A model generated the notes under the pieces. It worked only from the letters and a program-made list of their open reading frames with translations. It did no database searches and was not told the origin of the DNA. The translations under genes were made by a program, and so were the position numbers. Below, piece after piece: positions 18,301-26,939 of a stretch of 58,734 nucleotides of DNA (the stretch's first letter is position 1; each line of letters begins with the position of its first letter). Source of the stretch: Desulfonatronovibrio magnus (GTDB lineage Bacteria > Desulfobacterota > Desulfovibrionia > Desulfovibrionales > Desulfonatronovibrionaceae); the NCBI RefSeq assembly GCF_000934755.1, contig NZ_JYNP01000037.1, positions 1-58,734 on the forward strand. The letters are read 5' to 3'.

Positions 18301-18477
18301 GCAATTTATCTTCCCTCAAAAAGATAACGTTTAAAAACATCTGTTGATGCTCAAACGGGTCCCGGATTGCATGCCTCCTGCTTTCCTGAAAATGGACTGA
18401 ACTGTTGCAAATAAGGATGTCAAAGACTCGCGATATTCCTGAAAAACTTTTCATGCCTCCTTGTAAAAGAGCACACT

Positions 18478-19779
18478 ATGAGTAAGAAAAATATTTTGAC
18501 TCCGGAAGTTGACCAGCTGCTGAAAAAAATGGATCGAATCTGTCATGATCTGGCTTGGAACAGATTTGAACCTGCAGATGAACTGTTTGAGATGACCAGG
18601 CAGAAAATCTACCCGGAGAGCATAGCAAAGCTGGCCGAGTCATTTGGAATGATGCTGGTCAAGGTGGAAGCCAGAGAGTATCGTATGGAGGAAATGCTCA
18701 AAGAGTTGCAACAGGCCAAAAAGCAGCTGCTTAAAGAAAACGCCGGTCTTAAAATGGGTCTGCGAGATCGTTTTTCATCCAAAAGCATCATCGCTCAAAA
18801 CCCTGAAATGAGAAAGGTGCTGGATCAAGTGGAACGGGTTGCAGACACCTCTGCCAATGTGCTCATTACAGGAGAGACAGGAACAGGGAAGGAACTGATA
18901 GCCAAAGCCCTGCACTATAATTCTTTTCGAGGTCCGGGTCCTTTTGTTGCTGTCAACTGCTCTGCGGTTCCGGAAAACCTCTTTGAAAGCGAGCTTTTTG
19001 GCATTGAAAAGGGTGTGGCTACCGGGGTGGCCATGCGCAAGGGGCTGTTGGAACAGGCTCAGGGAGGAACGGTCTTTCTGGACGAAATTGGTGAAATGCC
19101 TTTCTCCTGTCAGGCCAAGATTTTGAGGGCCATTGAAGAGCGCGAAATAGTCAGGGTCGGGGGCAAGAAATCCATTCCTGTGGAAATAAGGATAGTTGCC
19201 GCTACCAATAGAGAGCTCAAAACAGAGTCTGCCTCTGGAACTTTCCGCAGCGACCTTTTTTTTAGACTCAACGTCATATCTTTAAACTTGCCGCCTCTGC
19301 GCGAGCGTATGGAAGATATTCCTTTGCTGGTAAAAAAATTTATTGATATGCATTGTAAGAATATGAGCAGAACTCCCATGAAGATTAGTGCAGAGGCCAT
19401 GAACGTTTTGCTCAACTATTCCTGGCCGGGTAATGTACGCGAGCTGGAAAACGAGGTGGAGCGACTGGTAGCATTGTCTTACTCCACGACCATCAGGCTG
19501 GAAGATCTTTCTGAAGGTATCAGATGCTCAGACCCTTCCGGACTGGAACCATTTTCCAGAGATGACTACAGCTTTGAGAATAAAACAGCTGAACAGACCA
19601 ATACTGCGGCAAGCGAGCCTGCAGCACTTGTCCAAAGCCTGGTGGAATCTGAAAAGCATCTAGTTGAAAAGGCACTCAAATTCAGCCGGGGCAACAAGAC
19701 TCAGGCAGCCAGACTTCTTGGCATCAGCAGGGAAGGTTTGCGTAAAAAAATGAAAAGACTCTTTGAAAGTGATGGCTGA
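18478..19779 (+). CDS. Sigma-54-type AAA+ transcriptional regulator with altered GAFTGA loop
   Basis: This 433-residue protein has a helical N-terminal region (1-95) with a coiled coil and no receiver domain, and an AAA+ domain at about 102-340 with Walker A GETGTGKE, Walker B TVFLDEIGE and the R-finger region PLRERMEDI. A Fis-type HTH is at the C-terminus (KTQAARLLGISREGLRKKM). The loop that contacts sigma-54 reads GVATGV instead of GAFTGA: the key Phe is lost while Thr and the following Gly stay. This may change coupling to sigma-54. No signal input domain is evident. Its position just after the giant secreted protein suggests control of that region, but this is inference. The ribosome-binding site is weak. 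Confidence 0.85.
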   Translation: MSKKNILTPEVDQLLKKMDRICHDLAWNRFEPADELFEMTRQKIYPESIAKLAESFGMMLVKVEAREYRMEEMLKELQQAKKQLLKENAGLKMGLRDRFSSKSIIAQNPEMRKVLDQVERVADTSANVLITGETGTGKELIAKALHYNSFRGPGPFVAVNCSAVPENLFESELFGIEKGVATGVAMRKGLLEQAQGGTVFLDEIGEMPFSCQAKILRAIEEREIVRVGGKKSIPVEIRIVAATNRELKTESASGTFRSDLFFRLNVISLNLPPLRERMEDIPLLVKKFIDMHCKNMSRTPMKISAEAMNVLLNYSWPGNVRELENEVERLVALSYSTTIRLEDLSEGIRCSDPSGLEPFSRDDYSFENKTAEQTNTAASEPAALVQSLVESEKHLVEKALKFSRGNKTQAARLLGISREGLRKKMKRLFESDG

Positions 19780-19897
19780 TAACCTTACTATGCCAGCAGG
19801 AATTACAAGGCCTTTTTGATCGTAATTTGCAGCACCATTTTTCCTGCATCCTGGCTGCGGTCATATATCCAGCACTGGCCTCAAGGCCTTGATTGTT

Positions 19898-20067
19898 TAG
19901 TAACTTACTGCCTCAATCCTGTAGAAAAAAACAAGAAAAATTTTTTACCCTGACAAGAGCAATAATACCCAATACCCTTATTCTTCAGCCTTCAGCCTTC
20001 AGCCTGAAAATTATGGTTATCGCCCCAACTTAACGATCATTTGTTAAATTGGGTTGCGGGCAAAGCT
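19898..20067 (+). repeat. Interspersed repeat family A, copy 2
   Basis: Full-length copy with about 3-4 TTCAGCC units at 19983-20006. Its tail (GGGTTGCGGGCAAAGCTCGCCTTAG) lies about 50 bases past the stop of the leftward 57-residue gene, so on the minus strand it is a 3' element. Confidence 0.85.
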
Positions 20068-20116
20068 CGCCTTAGAATATAAGTCAAGCTGCAGCTTGAA
20101 GCTTCCAGCTCTGTAA

Positions 20117-20290
20117 TTATTCATCATCATTTTGTTTTTTTTGCCATATCATGACAAAAAAATAACATGCAACCAGTGCAGGAAATACAGACATTCCCTC
20201 CAGAAATCTTCCCTGCGAAAAGGAATAGGTGCTGTATATCAGAGAACCCACCAAAAAAACCAGAATAAATACTGACAGAAAACGGTTCAT
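20117..20290 (-). CDS. Small membrane protein (57 aa)
   Basis: Translating the minus strand from the ATG at 20290 gives 57 residues: MNRFLSVFILVFLVGSLIYS, a short loop with YSFSQGRFLEG, a second hydrophobic segment (SVFPALVACYFFVMIW) and a charged tail KKQNDDE. This predicts two transmembrane helices with positive and negative ends sensible for an inner-membrane hairpin. It follows the secreted 169-residue gene by 36 bases on the same strand, so they are probably co-transcribed. The ribosome-binding site is GGGG-like and only moderate. No family is recognised. Its support is the clean two-helix pattern and the operon position. Confidence 0.55.
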   Translation of the reverse strand: MNRFLSVFILVFLVGSLIYSTYSFSQGRFLEGMSVFPALVACYFFVMIWQKKQNDDE

Positions 20291-20326
20291 TTTCAAAACC
20301 CCTAATGACCTTGGATAGACGAACCG

Positions 20327-20836
20327 CTATTCAAAAAGGTTGTCTAACTGAGGTATATACGGCTCAATGGCAGCAATGTTGTCCTCAGGGATGTCTGCTA
20401 TTGCTTCTTTTGTAGACATGATCGCCTGATAAAATGGAGAGTTTTCAAAAGCCTGTTGTTCTGCCGGACTCATCTGGGATATGGATTCTTCAAATTCTTT
20501 AAATCCATCTTGAGCCGAATAGCCAATGTAGGCTCTGATAATTTGGGCACTGTTCTCTGAAAATTGTTCCACGGATGAGTAGCCATGCTTATTTATGATA
20601 TTCTTCAAAGAATCATTATGAGCAAATGCATCCATAAAACCCTGCTGAATGGACGCTAAATCAAATCCAAAATCATCTTCAAATACATCCATGTCATCAA
20701 GTTCATCAAAATAGGGCATCATTTCCTCATATGTCTTGATAAATTTTTCTACATCCGCCGATGAAAAATCAGCAGCATTGGCACTGCTCAAAGACAAGAA
20801 CAAAAACAATGCAAAAAGGAAAATTTTTTTAACCAT
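20327..20836 (-). CDS. Secreted acidic protein of unknown function
   Basis: This 169-residue protein has a Sec signal at residues 1-21 (basic start, LFALFLFLSLSS core, cleavage after ANA). The mature part of about 148 residues is strongly acidic and helical, with clusters such as FDELDDMDVFEDDFGFD, and has no Cys and no membrane anchor. It is therefore likely periplasmic or exported. I do not recognise a domain. A small two-helix membrane protein gene follows on the same strand. The start is fixed by the signal peptide, with GGAGG-like bases upstream (CTGGAGGCTGTC). Confidence 0.75.
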   Translation of the reverse strand: MVKKIFLFALFLFLSLSSANAADFSSADVEKFIKTYEEMMPYFDELDDMDVFEDDFGFDLASIQQGFMDAFAHNDSLKNIINKHGYSSVEQFSENSAQIIRAYIGYSAQDGFKEFEESISQMSPAEQQAFENSPFYQAIMSTKEAIADIPEDNIAAIEPYIPQLDNLFE

Positions 20837-20869
20837 GACAGCCTCCAGGGTGTTTAAGGTTGTGCCTGC

Positions 20870-20935
20870 TTCCAGAACTATTTTCGTTGCATGCCCTGTG
20901 GGCCGGCTTCTTGGAGCTATTCAACCCCGATTGAA
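20870..20935 (+). repeat. Short element G, copy 1
   Basis: GTTGCATGCCCTGTGGGCC then a segment ending TATTCAACC. A second copy at 34702-34742 has GTTGAAT/ATTCAAC termini. It lies in the divergent region between two genes. Confidence 0.4.
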
Positions 20936-21023
20936 TGAATAGATGTCATTTAAGCTAAAGCTCCATAAAGAGCAAGAAAACTTAACGTCCCTTCATTCAT
21001 ATTCCATCACGTTCAAAAATCAT

Positions 21024-21052
21024 TTGCCTTTTTCAGGATTAATAAGCATAAT
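21024..21052 (+). promoter_or_regulatory. Sigma-70-type promoter of the HEAT-like gene
   Basis: TTGCCT (21024-21029), 17-base spacer, CATAAT (21047-21052), about 28 bases before the ATG at 21081 with AAGGAG in between. Confidence 0.4.
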
Positions 21053-21080
21053 GGCAAGATCTAAAATGAAGGAGTAAACC

Positions 21081-21857
21081 ATGAGCCAACCCCCTGAATG
21101 TATAGATTGTACGCATTGTCTGCCTGACGGTCAGGGCCCGACTCATATGGGCATCTGCCTTCTGGACCCTGAATTTGAACCCTACCTCGATGAAATCTTA
21201 GAGTTTAATTTTGAAAATTGTCACTCTCTAATCAAGAAAAAGAGCTTTGATTTCAAATGCGAGGGCTGTCCTGATTTCTCTCCTATCGAAGCAATTGATA
21301 TTGCAGAGTTTGATAACTCTGTGTTTGATTCTGAACCTTCGAATTTTAATAGTTTATTTGTTGATGAAAACCAGATTATCCATGATATACAGCAGATAGA
21401 CTTTGAAAATATGCCTGTAGAACGTTACCTCCAGGATCTTTACTCATCCAGCAGTGCAAAAAGAGAAAAAGCAATCGGCACTCTTGGCGCACTTACAATG
21501 CAGCGCAATAAAAAGGCAGGAGAAGCACTTGTCAATCTTTTAAATGAGCAGGGACCTCCAAAAACTTTAAAACAAGCCAAATTTAAGGTTGAAATTTTAA
21601 GACATTTCCGGAGCCAGGAAAATAATCAAGAACTTCTTGAGATACTGCTTTCAGATCTTGAGAACACTGTTTCCAACAACACAACCCGTCAATGGATTTC
21701 AGCTATACTGGACTTTCTAAGACTTGCCCCCTTAGAGATGATAGATGATCGACTGCAGTCCATGGTGGACAGAAATGTTTTTTCATACCGTCTGAAAAAA
21801 AGAGTAATGGAAATTCTCGATCCTGAACCCAGCTTCTTAGATGACCCCTTTTTTTAA
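21081..21857 (+). CDS. Cys-motif plus HEAT-like repeat protein
   Basis: The 258-residue soluble product starts with Cys pairs (CIDCTHC, later C at 36, C at 53, and CEGC near 70), which could bind zinc or an Fe-S cluster. After an acidic linker, residues about 110-250 form paired helices resembling HEAT/ARM repeats (YSSSSAKREKAIGTLGAL and following). HEAT-like folds usually mediate protein contacts. There is no signal peptide. AAGGAG precedes the ATG. The stop codon TAA lies inside the left target-site duplication of the MITE that follows, so the C-terminus (DDPFF) was kept when the MITE inserted. No named family is recognised. Confidence 0.7.
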   Translation: MSQPPECIDCTHCLPDGQGPTHMGICLLDPEFEPYLDEILEFNFENCHSLIKKKSFDFKCEGCPDFSPIEAIDIAEFDNSVFDSEPSNFNSLFVDENQIIHDIQQIDFENMPVERYLQDLYSSSSAKREKAIGTLGALTMQRNKKAGEALVNLLNEQGPPKTLKQAKFKVEILRHFRSQENNQELLEILLSDLENTVSNNTTRQWISAILDFLRLAPLEMIDDRLQSMVDRNVFSYRLKKRVMEILDPEPSFLDDPFF

Positions 21858-22050
21858 ATCGTATCTGTTTAGCGCTTTTAAGGAAAGCAGGGTCAGGTAC
21901 TCCGGGACCCACTTGAGCATCAATTTGTGCTCAAAATGGCGCTTTTTTTGGGATAAGTGTGTTCCTGGAAGAGCCAGTCCCCCTCCGGGCTGTATGCCTC
22001 CGGGCAGGAAGCCATGCCACATCCAAAGCGCTAAACAGATACTTTAAATC
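21853..22050. mobile_element. MITE, family F copy 1 (18-bp perfect terminal inverted repeats, 8-bp target duplication)
   Basis: GTATCTGTTTAGCGCTTT at 21861-21878 is repeated exactly, inverted, at 22025-22042. Both ends are flanked by TTTAAATC (21853-21860 and 22043-22050). The element itself is 182 bp with no coding capacity, so it needs a transposase elsewhere. Perfect ends and target duplication indicate recent movement. An older truncated copy is at 2365-2512. The target duplication contains the stop codon of the upstream gene. Confidence 0.9.
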
Positions 22051-22264
22051 TAACTTTGATAGAGTTACAGAGTTTCAACCCACCAGAGCCGACAAAACTC
22101 TTTTCCACGGCGTTTTACTGCATCTCTACGTAAGAACATTCTTTTGTGCTGTAGGTATGTCCCGTGGCAGTTTCTGATAATTTTGCTGCTGCAAAATTCA
22201 GCTTATCCAAATGGCCGCAGAAAGTTATCACCAATTGCAACTTAAACAAATTAAGGAAACAGTA

Positions 22265-23596
22265 ATGAAGCGTATTGATACCCTGGTGACCGGTGGTACT
22301 GTCCTGACCATGGATAAAAACAGTAATAAGTTCAAAAACGGGGCAGTAGCCATTGATGGGGACAGGATCATTGCCGTGGGCAGCCAGGACACGATAACTC
22401 AGTCCTACAGTGCGGATCAGATTATTGATCTGCCCGGCTCACTGATCATGCCCGGACTGATCAACGCCCATACCCACGCAGCCATGACCTGCTTCAGGGG
22501 GATTGCCGATGACATGGAACTTATGGACTGGCTCAACAACTACATTTTTCCGGCAGAAGCGCGAAATGTCAGTCAGGATCTTGCATACTGGGGCAGCCTT
22601 CTGGCTTGCGTTGAGATGATCAAGTCAGGAACCACTACTTTTTCAGATATGTATATATTTGAGGATGAAACAGCGAGAGCTGCCAAACAGGCAGGCATGC
22701 GCTGCCTCATAGGAGAAGTGCTCTTTGATTTTCCCTCCCCCAACGCCAAAACACCGGAAGAAGGGCTGGAATATACCGAAAAACTCATCTTGAAATGGGC
22801 AGACGACCCTCTTATAAACGTTATGGTTGAGCCGCACTCCCTCTATACCTGTTCCCCTGATCTTTTGAAGGCTGCCAGTGATATGTCTAACAGATATCAG
22901 GTGCCTTTGTCCACGCACCTTCTGGAAAACAAAAATGAAGCCAGACAGATAAAGGAAAAGCTTGGAACAAGAGCTACATCATTCTTAGAAGAAATGGGCA
23001 TGCTAAATGAGAGATTTTTTGCTTTTCATTGTGTCGTATTTGATGATGATGACATGCGTTTATTTACTGATCATGGCTGTAAGGTTGTGCACAATCCTGA
23101 GAGCAACATGAAGCTGGCTTCCGGAGTAGCGCCAATCTCAGCCATGCTGCACAGGGGCATCACAGTGGGACTTGGCACAGACGGCTGCGCAAGCAATAAC
23201 AACTTAGACATGTTTCAGGAAATGGATTCAGCTGCTAAACTGGAAAAATCATCATTGCTTGACCCTACTGTCATGCCTGCAGAAAAAGTCGTTCGCATGG
23301 CCACGTGTGATGGAGCAAAAGTTCTGGGCATGGAAAATCAAACAGGCATTATAGAGCCAGGTAAAAAGGCTGATATATGTATTATTGACATGAACAAACC
23401 GCACTTAACCCCCATGTATGACGAATATTCACACCTGGCCTATTGTGTTTCAGGAGCAGATGTGGATACGGTTCTGATCAACGGTCAAGTGGTCATGCGC
23501 GGACGCAGGATGACCACTGTTGATGAACAGGAAATCATGGACAGAGTTCGTGAAATTGCCGAGGGCATTCGAAAAAGTCTTAATCTTAATCCTTAA
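22265..23596 (+). CDS. mtaD: 5-methylthioadenosine / S-adenosylhomocysteine deaminase
   Basis: This 443-residue amidohydrolase has the metal site HTHAAMTCFRG near residue 70, the conserved EPHSLYTCSPDLL segment, the STHLLEN strand with the third metal His, HC followed by an acidic run (FDDDDM), and LGTDGCASNNNLDM carrying the catalytic Asp. This order fits the MtaD/SAH deaminase family, which deaminates methylthioadenosine, S-adenosylhomocysteine or adenosine with a divalent metal. The ATG at 22265 was chosen because TTAAGGA lies upstream; the open frame extends to 22211. It stands alone and is followed directly by a family A repeat. With metK at 29530 it covers both ends of SAM metabolism. 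Confidence 0.88.
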   Translation: MKRIDTLVTGGTVLTMDKNSNKFKNGAVAIDGDRIIAVGSQDTITQSYSADQIIDLPGSLIMPGLINAHTHAAMTCFRGIADDMELMDWLNNYIFPAEARNVSQDLAYWGSLLACVEMIKSGTTTFSDMYIFEDETARAAKQAGMRCLIGEVLFDFPSPNAKTPEEGLEYTEKLILKWADDPLINVMVEPHSLYTCSPDLLKAASDMSNRYQVPLSTHLLENKNEARQIKEKLGTRATSFLEEMGMLNERFFAFHCVVFDDDDMRLFTDHGCKVVHNPESNMKLASGVAPISAMLHRGITVGLGTDGCASNNNLDMFQEMDSAAKLEKSSLLDPTVMPAEKVVRMATCDGAKVLGMENQTGIIEPGKKADICIIDMNKPHLTPMYDEYSHLAYCVSGADVDTVLINGQVVMRGRRMTTVDEQEIMDRVREIAEGIRKSLNLNP

Positions 23597-23741
23597 GGCG
23601 AGCTGTGCCCGCAACCAAAATTAAACAAGAATCGTTAATTTGGGGCGAAACCGTTTTTATACTGAAGGCTGAAGGCTGAAGGCTGAAGGCTGCAGGATAT
23701 GTATCTTGAGCATGATTGTTCTTTCAAGGTTAAAATACCAG
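23597..23741 (-). repeat. Interspersed repeat family A, copy 3 (truncated)
   Basis: Starts immediately after the mtaD stop codon, in 3'-element orientation, with about 4-5 heptamer units (GAAGGCT) around 23663-23692. The distal end is missing where a family B repeat begins. Confidence 0.85.
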
Positions 23742-23935
23742 CAACTACATCCCTGACAGCTCAGGTGTCATTGCGAGCGAGTCTTTTTACCCCGTAGAAT
23801 AAACCCAGTTTTGGCGCAGCCATTCAACTGGGGCGAGCGCGGCAATCCCTAACGCGTTAAGGCTATTTCAAGTTGCTCAGAAGTTCGGTCCCGGGCGACC
23901 CGGGACCGAACGTGTGAGTAACTTTAAGACTCTGT
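23742..23935 (+). repeat. Interspersed repeat family B, copy 3
   Basis: Lacks the first part but carries the 49-base insertion found in copy 1. It ends in a perfect inverted hub: GTTCGGTCCCGGG (23883-23895) and CCCGGGACCGAAC (23899-23911) around 3 bases, as if two hubs met head to head. Confidence 0.8.
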
Positions 23936-24232
23936 CACTTTTCTGAAAATTGGGACAGTCCCCGCGAGGTACTATAAAAAAGGTTGATGCTGCATTATTG
24001 GTTCCTGGAAGTAATTTGCTTCAATGGAAAAATTTACACAGCGAGGGACAGTCCCTGTGCCAGACGCAAAGTTCCCTTCTTTGACGGAACTTTTCAGGCA
24101 AATGTGCATGAATCCTAAGCAGAAATCGTAAAAATGTGAAAACTGTAACCAACTGATTTTATTATTAAAAAGATTATAGTTACTTGTAAGTTCGGTCCCG
24201 GGCGCGCCGGGGTGAGGAGCTTTTAAAACAAT
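23936..24232 (+). repeat. Interspersed repeat family C, copy 1
   Basis: Contains two copies of the 11-base palindrome GGGACAGTCCC (23952-23962, 24045-24055) and GCGAGGTACTATAAAAAAG, and ends at AGTTACTTGTAAG followed by a hub. Its ends match those of family B. Copies are at 28838-29200, 32690-33010 and a fragment at 33316-33366. Confidence 0.8.
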
Positions 24233-24373
24233 AAGGTTGGCCTAAGTAATGCTCAGCCTGCACAATAAATACACAATGAACTTAAGCCTGCTTCTTGAGC
24301 TTTTGGCCCTTAAATGTCACTGCCCCCCAACGCAGGTTCGTTGCAACTGATTTGAACAAACGGAGGTAAAAGT

Positions 24374-26695
24374 ATGTCCTTACGAAGTAATGGATCCGGT
24401 TTTTTAACTAACCCATCTACAGGATACACCAAACATAATGATTCCGGCCTATGTGCCATTCTAAGCTTCAGGGGCTTGATCCTGATCTTGGCCATGTGTT
24501 TTGTAATTGGGATGAGCCTTCAAGCTCTGGCAGATGATCCTGAACTGGTAACTGTCAACTGGCAGGATCCTCCTGCAGATATCCTGCCTGAAGCAGAACT
24601 GGAAAAGATTCGTCAGCTTAACCAAATATGGAATATACAATTTGAAACAGAATTGAACCCAGCCGGTGATACAGTGGCTTTAAGGGCGGTCCATCCAGAA
24701 GAAGAAACTTTGAAGGGATTCTGGAACTTTGTGGATCATAATAAAGGCTTTGTTACTTCTGAACTTCTAGATATGCCTGTGGTAGAGACTGCCTGGGCTG
24801 ATGAAAATTATCTGGTTTCCATTCTGGAAGATGAAAATGATGAAACACTTTTTATGGCAGGCACAAATAAAAACAACGGCCGAACTTTTGTTGAGGATAA
24901 CCCTTTGCCGGTAAGCGGCAATGTTCTGGCCCTGTCTCCAGATGCTTCTAAGCTGCTTGTGCTTGCACCACACGATCGCGCGCAACTCCAGAAACAAGGG
25001 GAAAAGCGGGAATCATCCAAGGTCAAAACCATCACCATACTTGAAAAAATGGCAGCTTTTGATGAGCAGGATGGTCTGGAAATCACTGCCGAAGACTCAG
25101 TTCTTCTTCAGGTGGACTTAAATAATATGGATGTCCATGAACTAGCTGTTTTTAACGCCGCTTCTGTCATCCCCACAGCATCTTTCAGTCCAGATGGCAA
25201 AAATTTAACTGTGGTGCACAACTACATGGGCAAACATATAGAAAACATTGTACGCAAGGGTGGTGTTGTTGAGTCTTTGACCCATGTTCATGTCCAGGAG
25301 GCTTTAGGACTTTTGGCGCCTTCAGAAAACCCCCTGCACACCAACAGCAGTATACTTTTTTTTGATATCCAGAGCCTTGAAAACCCGCAACCCAAAATCA
25401 TGGAAGCCAGGAATACTCCTGGTTTCTATCCCAGGTTTCCAAACAATTCCAAGCCGGTATGGAGTCCCTCAGGAGACCTGGTGGTCTTGATGACTCAGCA
25501 TCCAGCGGTCCTGGAAGGTAGAGAAAAGCCAGTTTATATCAAGACCGCGTCTTCAAGCTATCTTATAGTGGACAATGAACTAAATATCCATAATGTCATT
25601 GACAGCCCTCCTTTCAACTATCCTGGCCAAATACCCGACATTAACTGGCTGAGCACCCATGAGCTGATCTTTGAGCTCATTGATGGCCTTGATATGGCAG
25701 TATATCACTATGATATCAACAGCGGATCCCAAGCCAGGCTCTACAACAGAGGCTATATCAGATCCAGCCTGATACTCCCTGATAACCGGTCCATGTTTAT
25801 GGTGGTCAGCAGTGCAGATCAGGCTCCTGAATTGTTGAGCCTGAATCTGGACAGCGGAGAAGCAGTTCATTTGACAGAGATGAATACTCAAATCAGCCTG
25901 GCTGCCGGTGTCGCTGTACACCCTGTAGAATTTACCCTGGAGAGCGGAAAAGTCCGCAAGGGATACTGGTTTGCCCCGGAAAATATGCAGTGGCCTCCAA
26001 GAAATGAAAGGGTTGTTTTCTGGCAGAACGGAGGACCAGGCGACTCCATGATCAATACGTGGATAAACAGAGTTGAAGCCCCTCTTACCCTCTTGCCACG
26101 AATGGGCATAAGTGTTCTTATGATCCCTTTGCAGGAAAGGCCTGGCTGGGATTCAGACAACTGGACAGAACTTGTCCAGGGGCAGAATTTTGGCAAGATA
26201 GATATTGACGAACTGGCCGACATAGCCATGCAGCTCAAGAGCAGAGGCTAGGTATCTGATAAAGGTGCCGGCATTACCGGCTGCTCCTATGGCGGTTACA
26301 TGACCTCCCAGAGCATTGTCCGGCATCCTGAAATCTGGGACGCGGCTGTAACCCAGTGCAGTCTGCTGGATCTGCATACCGAGTTTCAGATGGGTTATGC
26401 GTCGCATATTGCCTATCTCATGGGCAGTGTTCCCTGGATGGCCCGGGACCATTATTATCAGGCCTCTCCTGGATTTCACGGCAGCAGCGTAACCACTCCA
26501 ACCCTGGTTTTTCACGGTGTGGACGATTTTCTGCCTGTGGGTATAGCCCAGAATTTCTTTTATGACATTCATTCCGCCGGAACTCCGGCCAGGATGCTCA
26601 GATTTCTGGATGAGCAGCATGGAATCAGCAAAGATCCCAACAAACTATACGCTGCCCAGGAACAGATTCAGTGGTTCAGAAAGTATTTGCAGTAA
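24374..26695 (+). pseudogene. S9 prolyl oligopeptidase-family peptidase interrupted by one in-frame TAG
   Basis: The frame is open from 24374 to 26695 except for one TAG at 26249-26251. Upstream of it: a signal-like hydrophobic segment (about 34-54, ILILAMCFVIGMSLQALA) and a propeller-like region to about residue 510. Downstream in the same frame: GITGCSYGGYM with the nucleophile Ser, HGVDDFLPV with the Asp, and DEQHG with the likely His. All three catalytic residues are after the stop, so the 625-residue product would be inactive. The stop replaces one residue in SRG-x-VSDK, probably Leu (TTG to TAG). No other damage is visible, so this is either a very young pseudogene, a readthrough gene or a sequence error. 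Confidence 0.85.
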
Positions 26696-26939
26696 GTTGT
26701 TTTATACTTTCAACTGACATTTTCAACCCTGACCCTTCAGCTTCTGTAATAGTTTAGACCCTTGGATATGGCTCAGATGCTGGCTCTTCCGGGATCCACC
26801 TGCAACATAGTGGATCCTGGAGTGCCTGCTCATGATAATAACGACAAAGCCCGTTTACTTTAAAGACTACTATCATCACAGCTTTCCACAACACCCAGGA
26901 ATATATGATCCAGCACCGCGTGAAATCCCAGGGATGCAA

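Noticed and set aside
26249-26251. Pyrrolysine codon in the S9 peptidase
   Set aside because: Known Pyl proteins are methylamine methyltransferases and similar; the position looks like a mutated Leu codon in a linker; no pyl genes are seen.
26786-26818. GGATCCAC / GTGGATCC inverted repeat after the S9 peptidase
   Set aside because: No T-run on either strand and no second copy seen; not enough to call a terminator or element.
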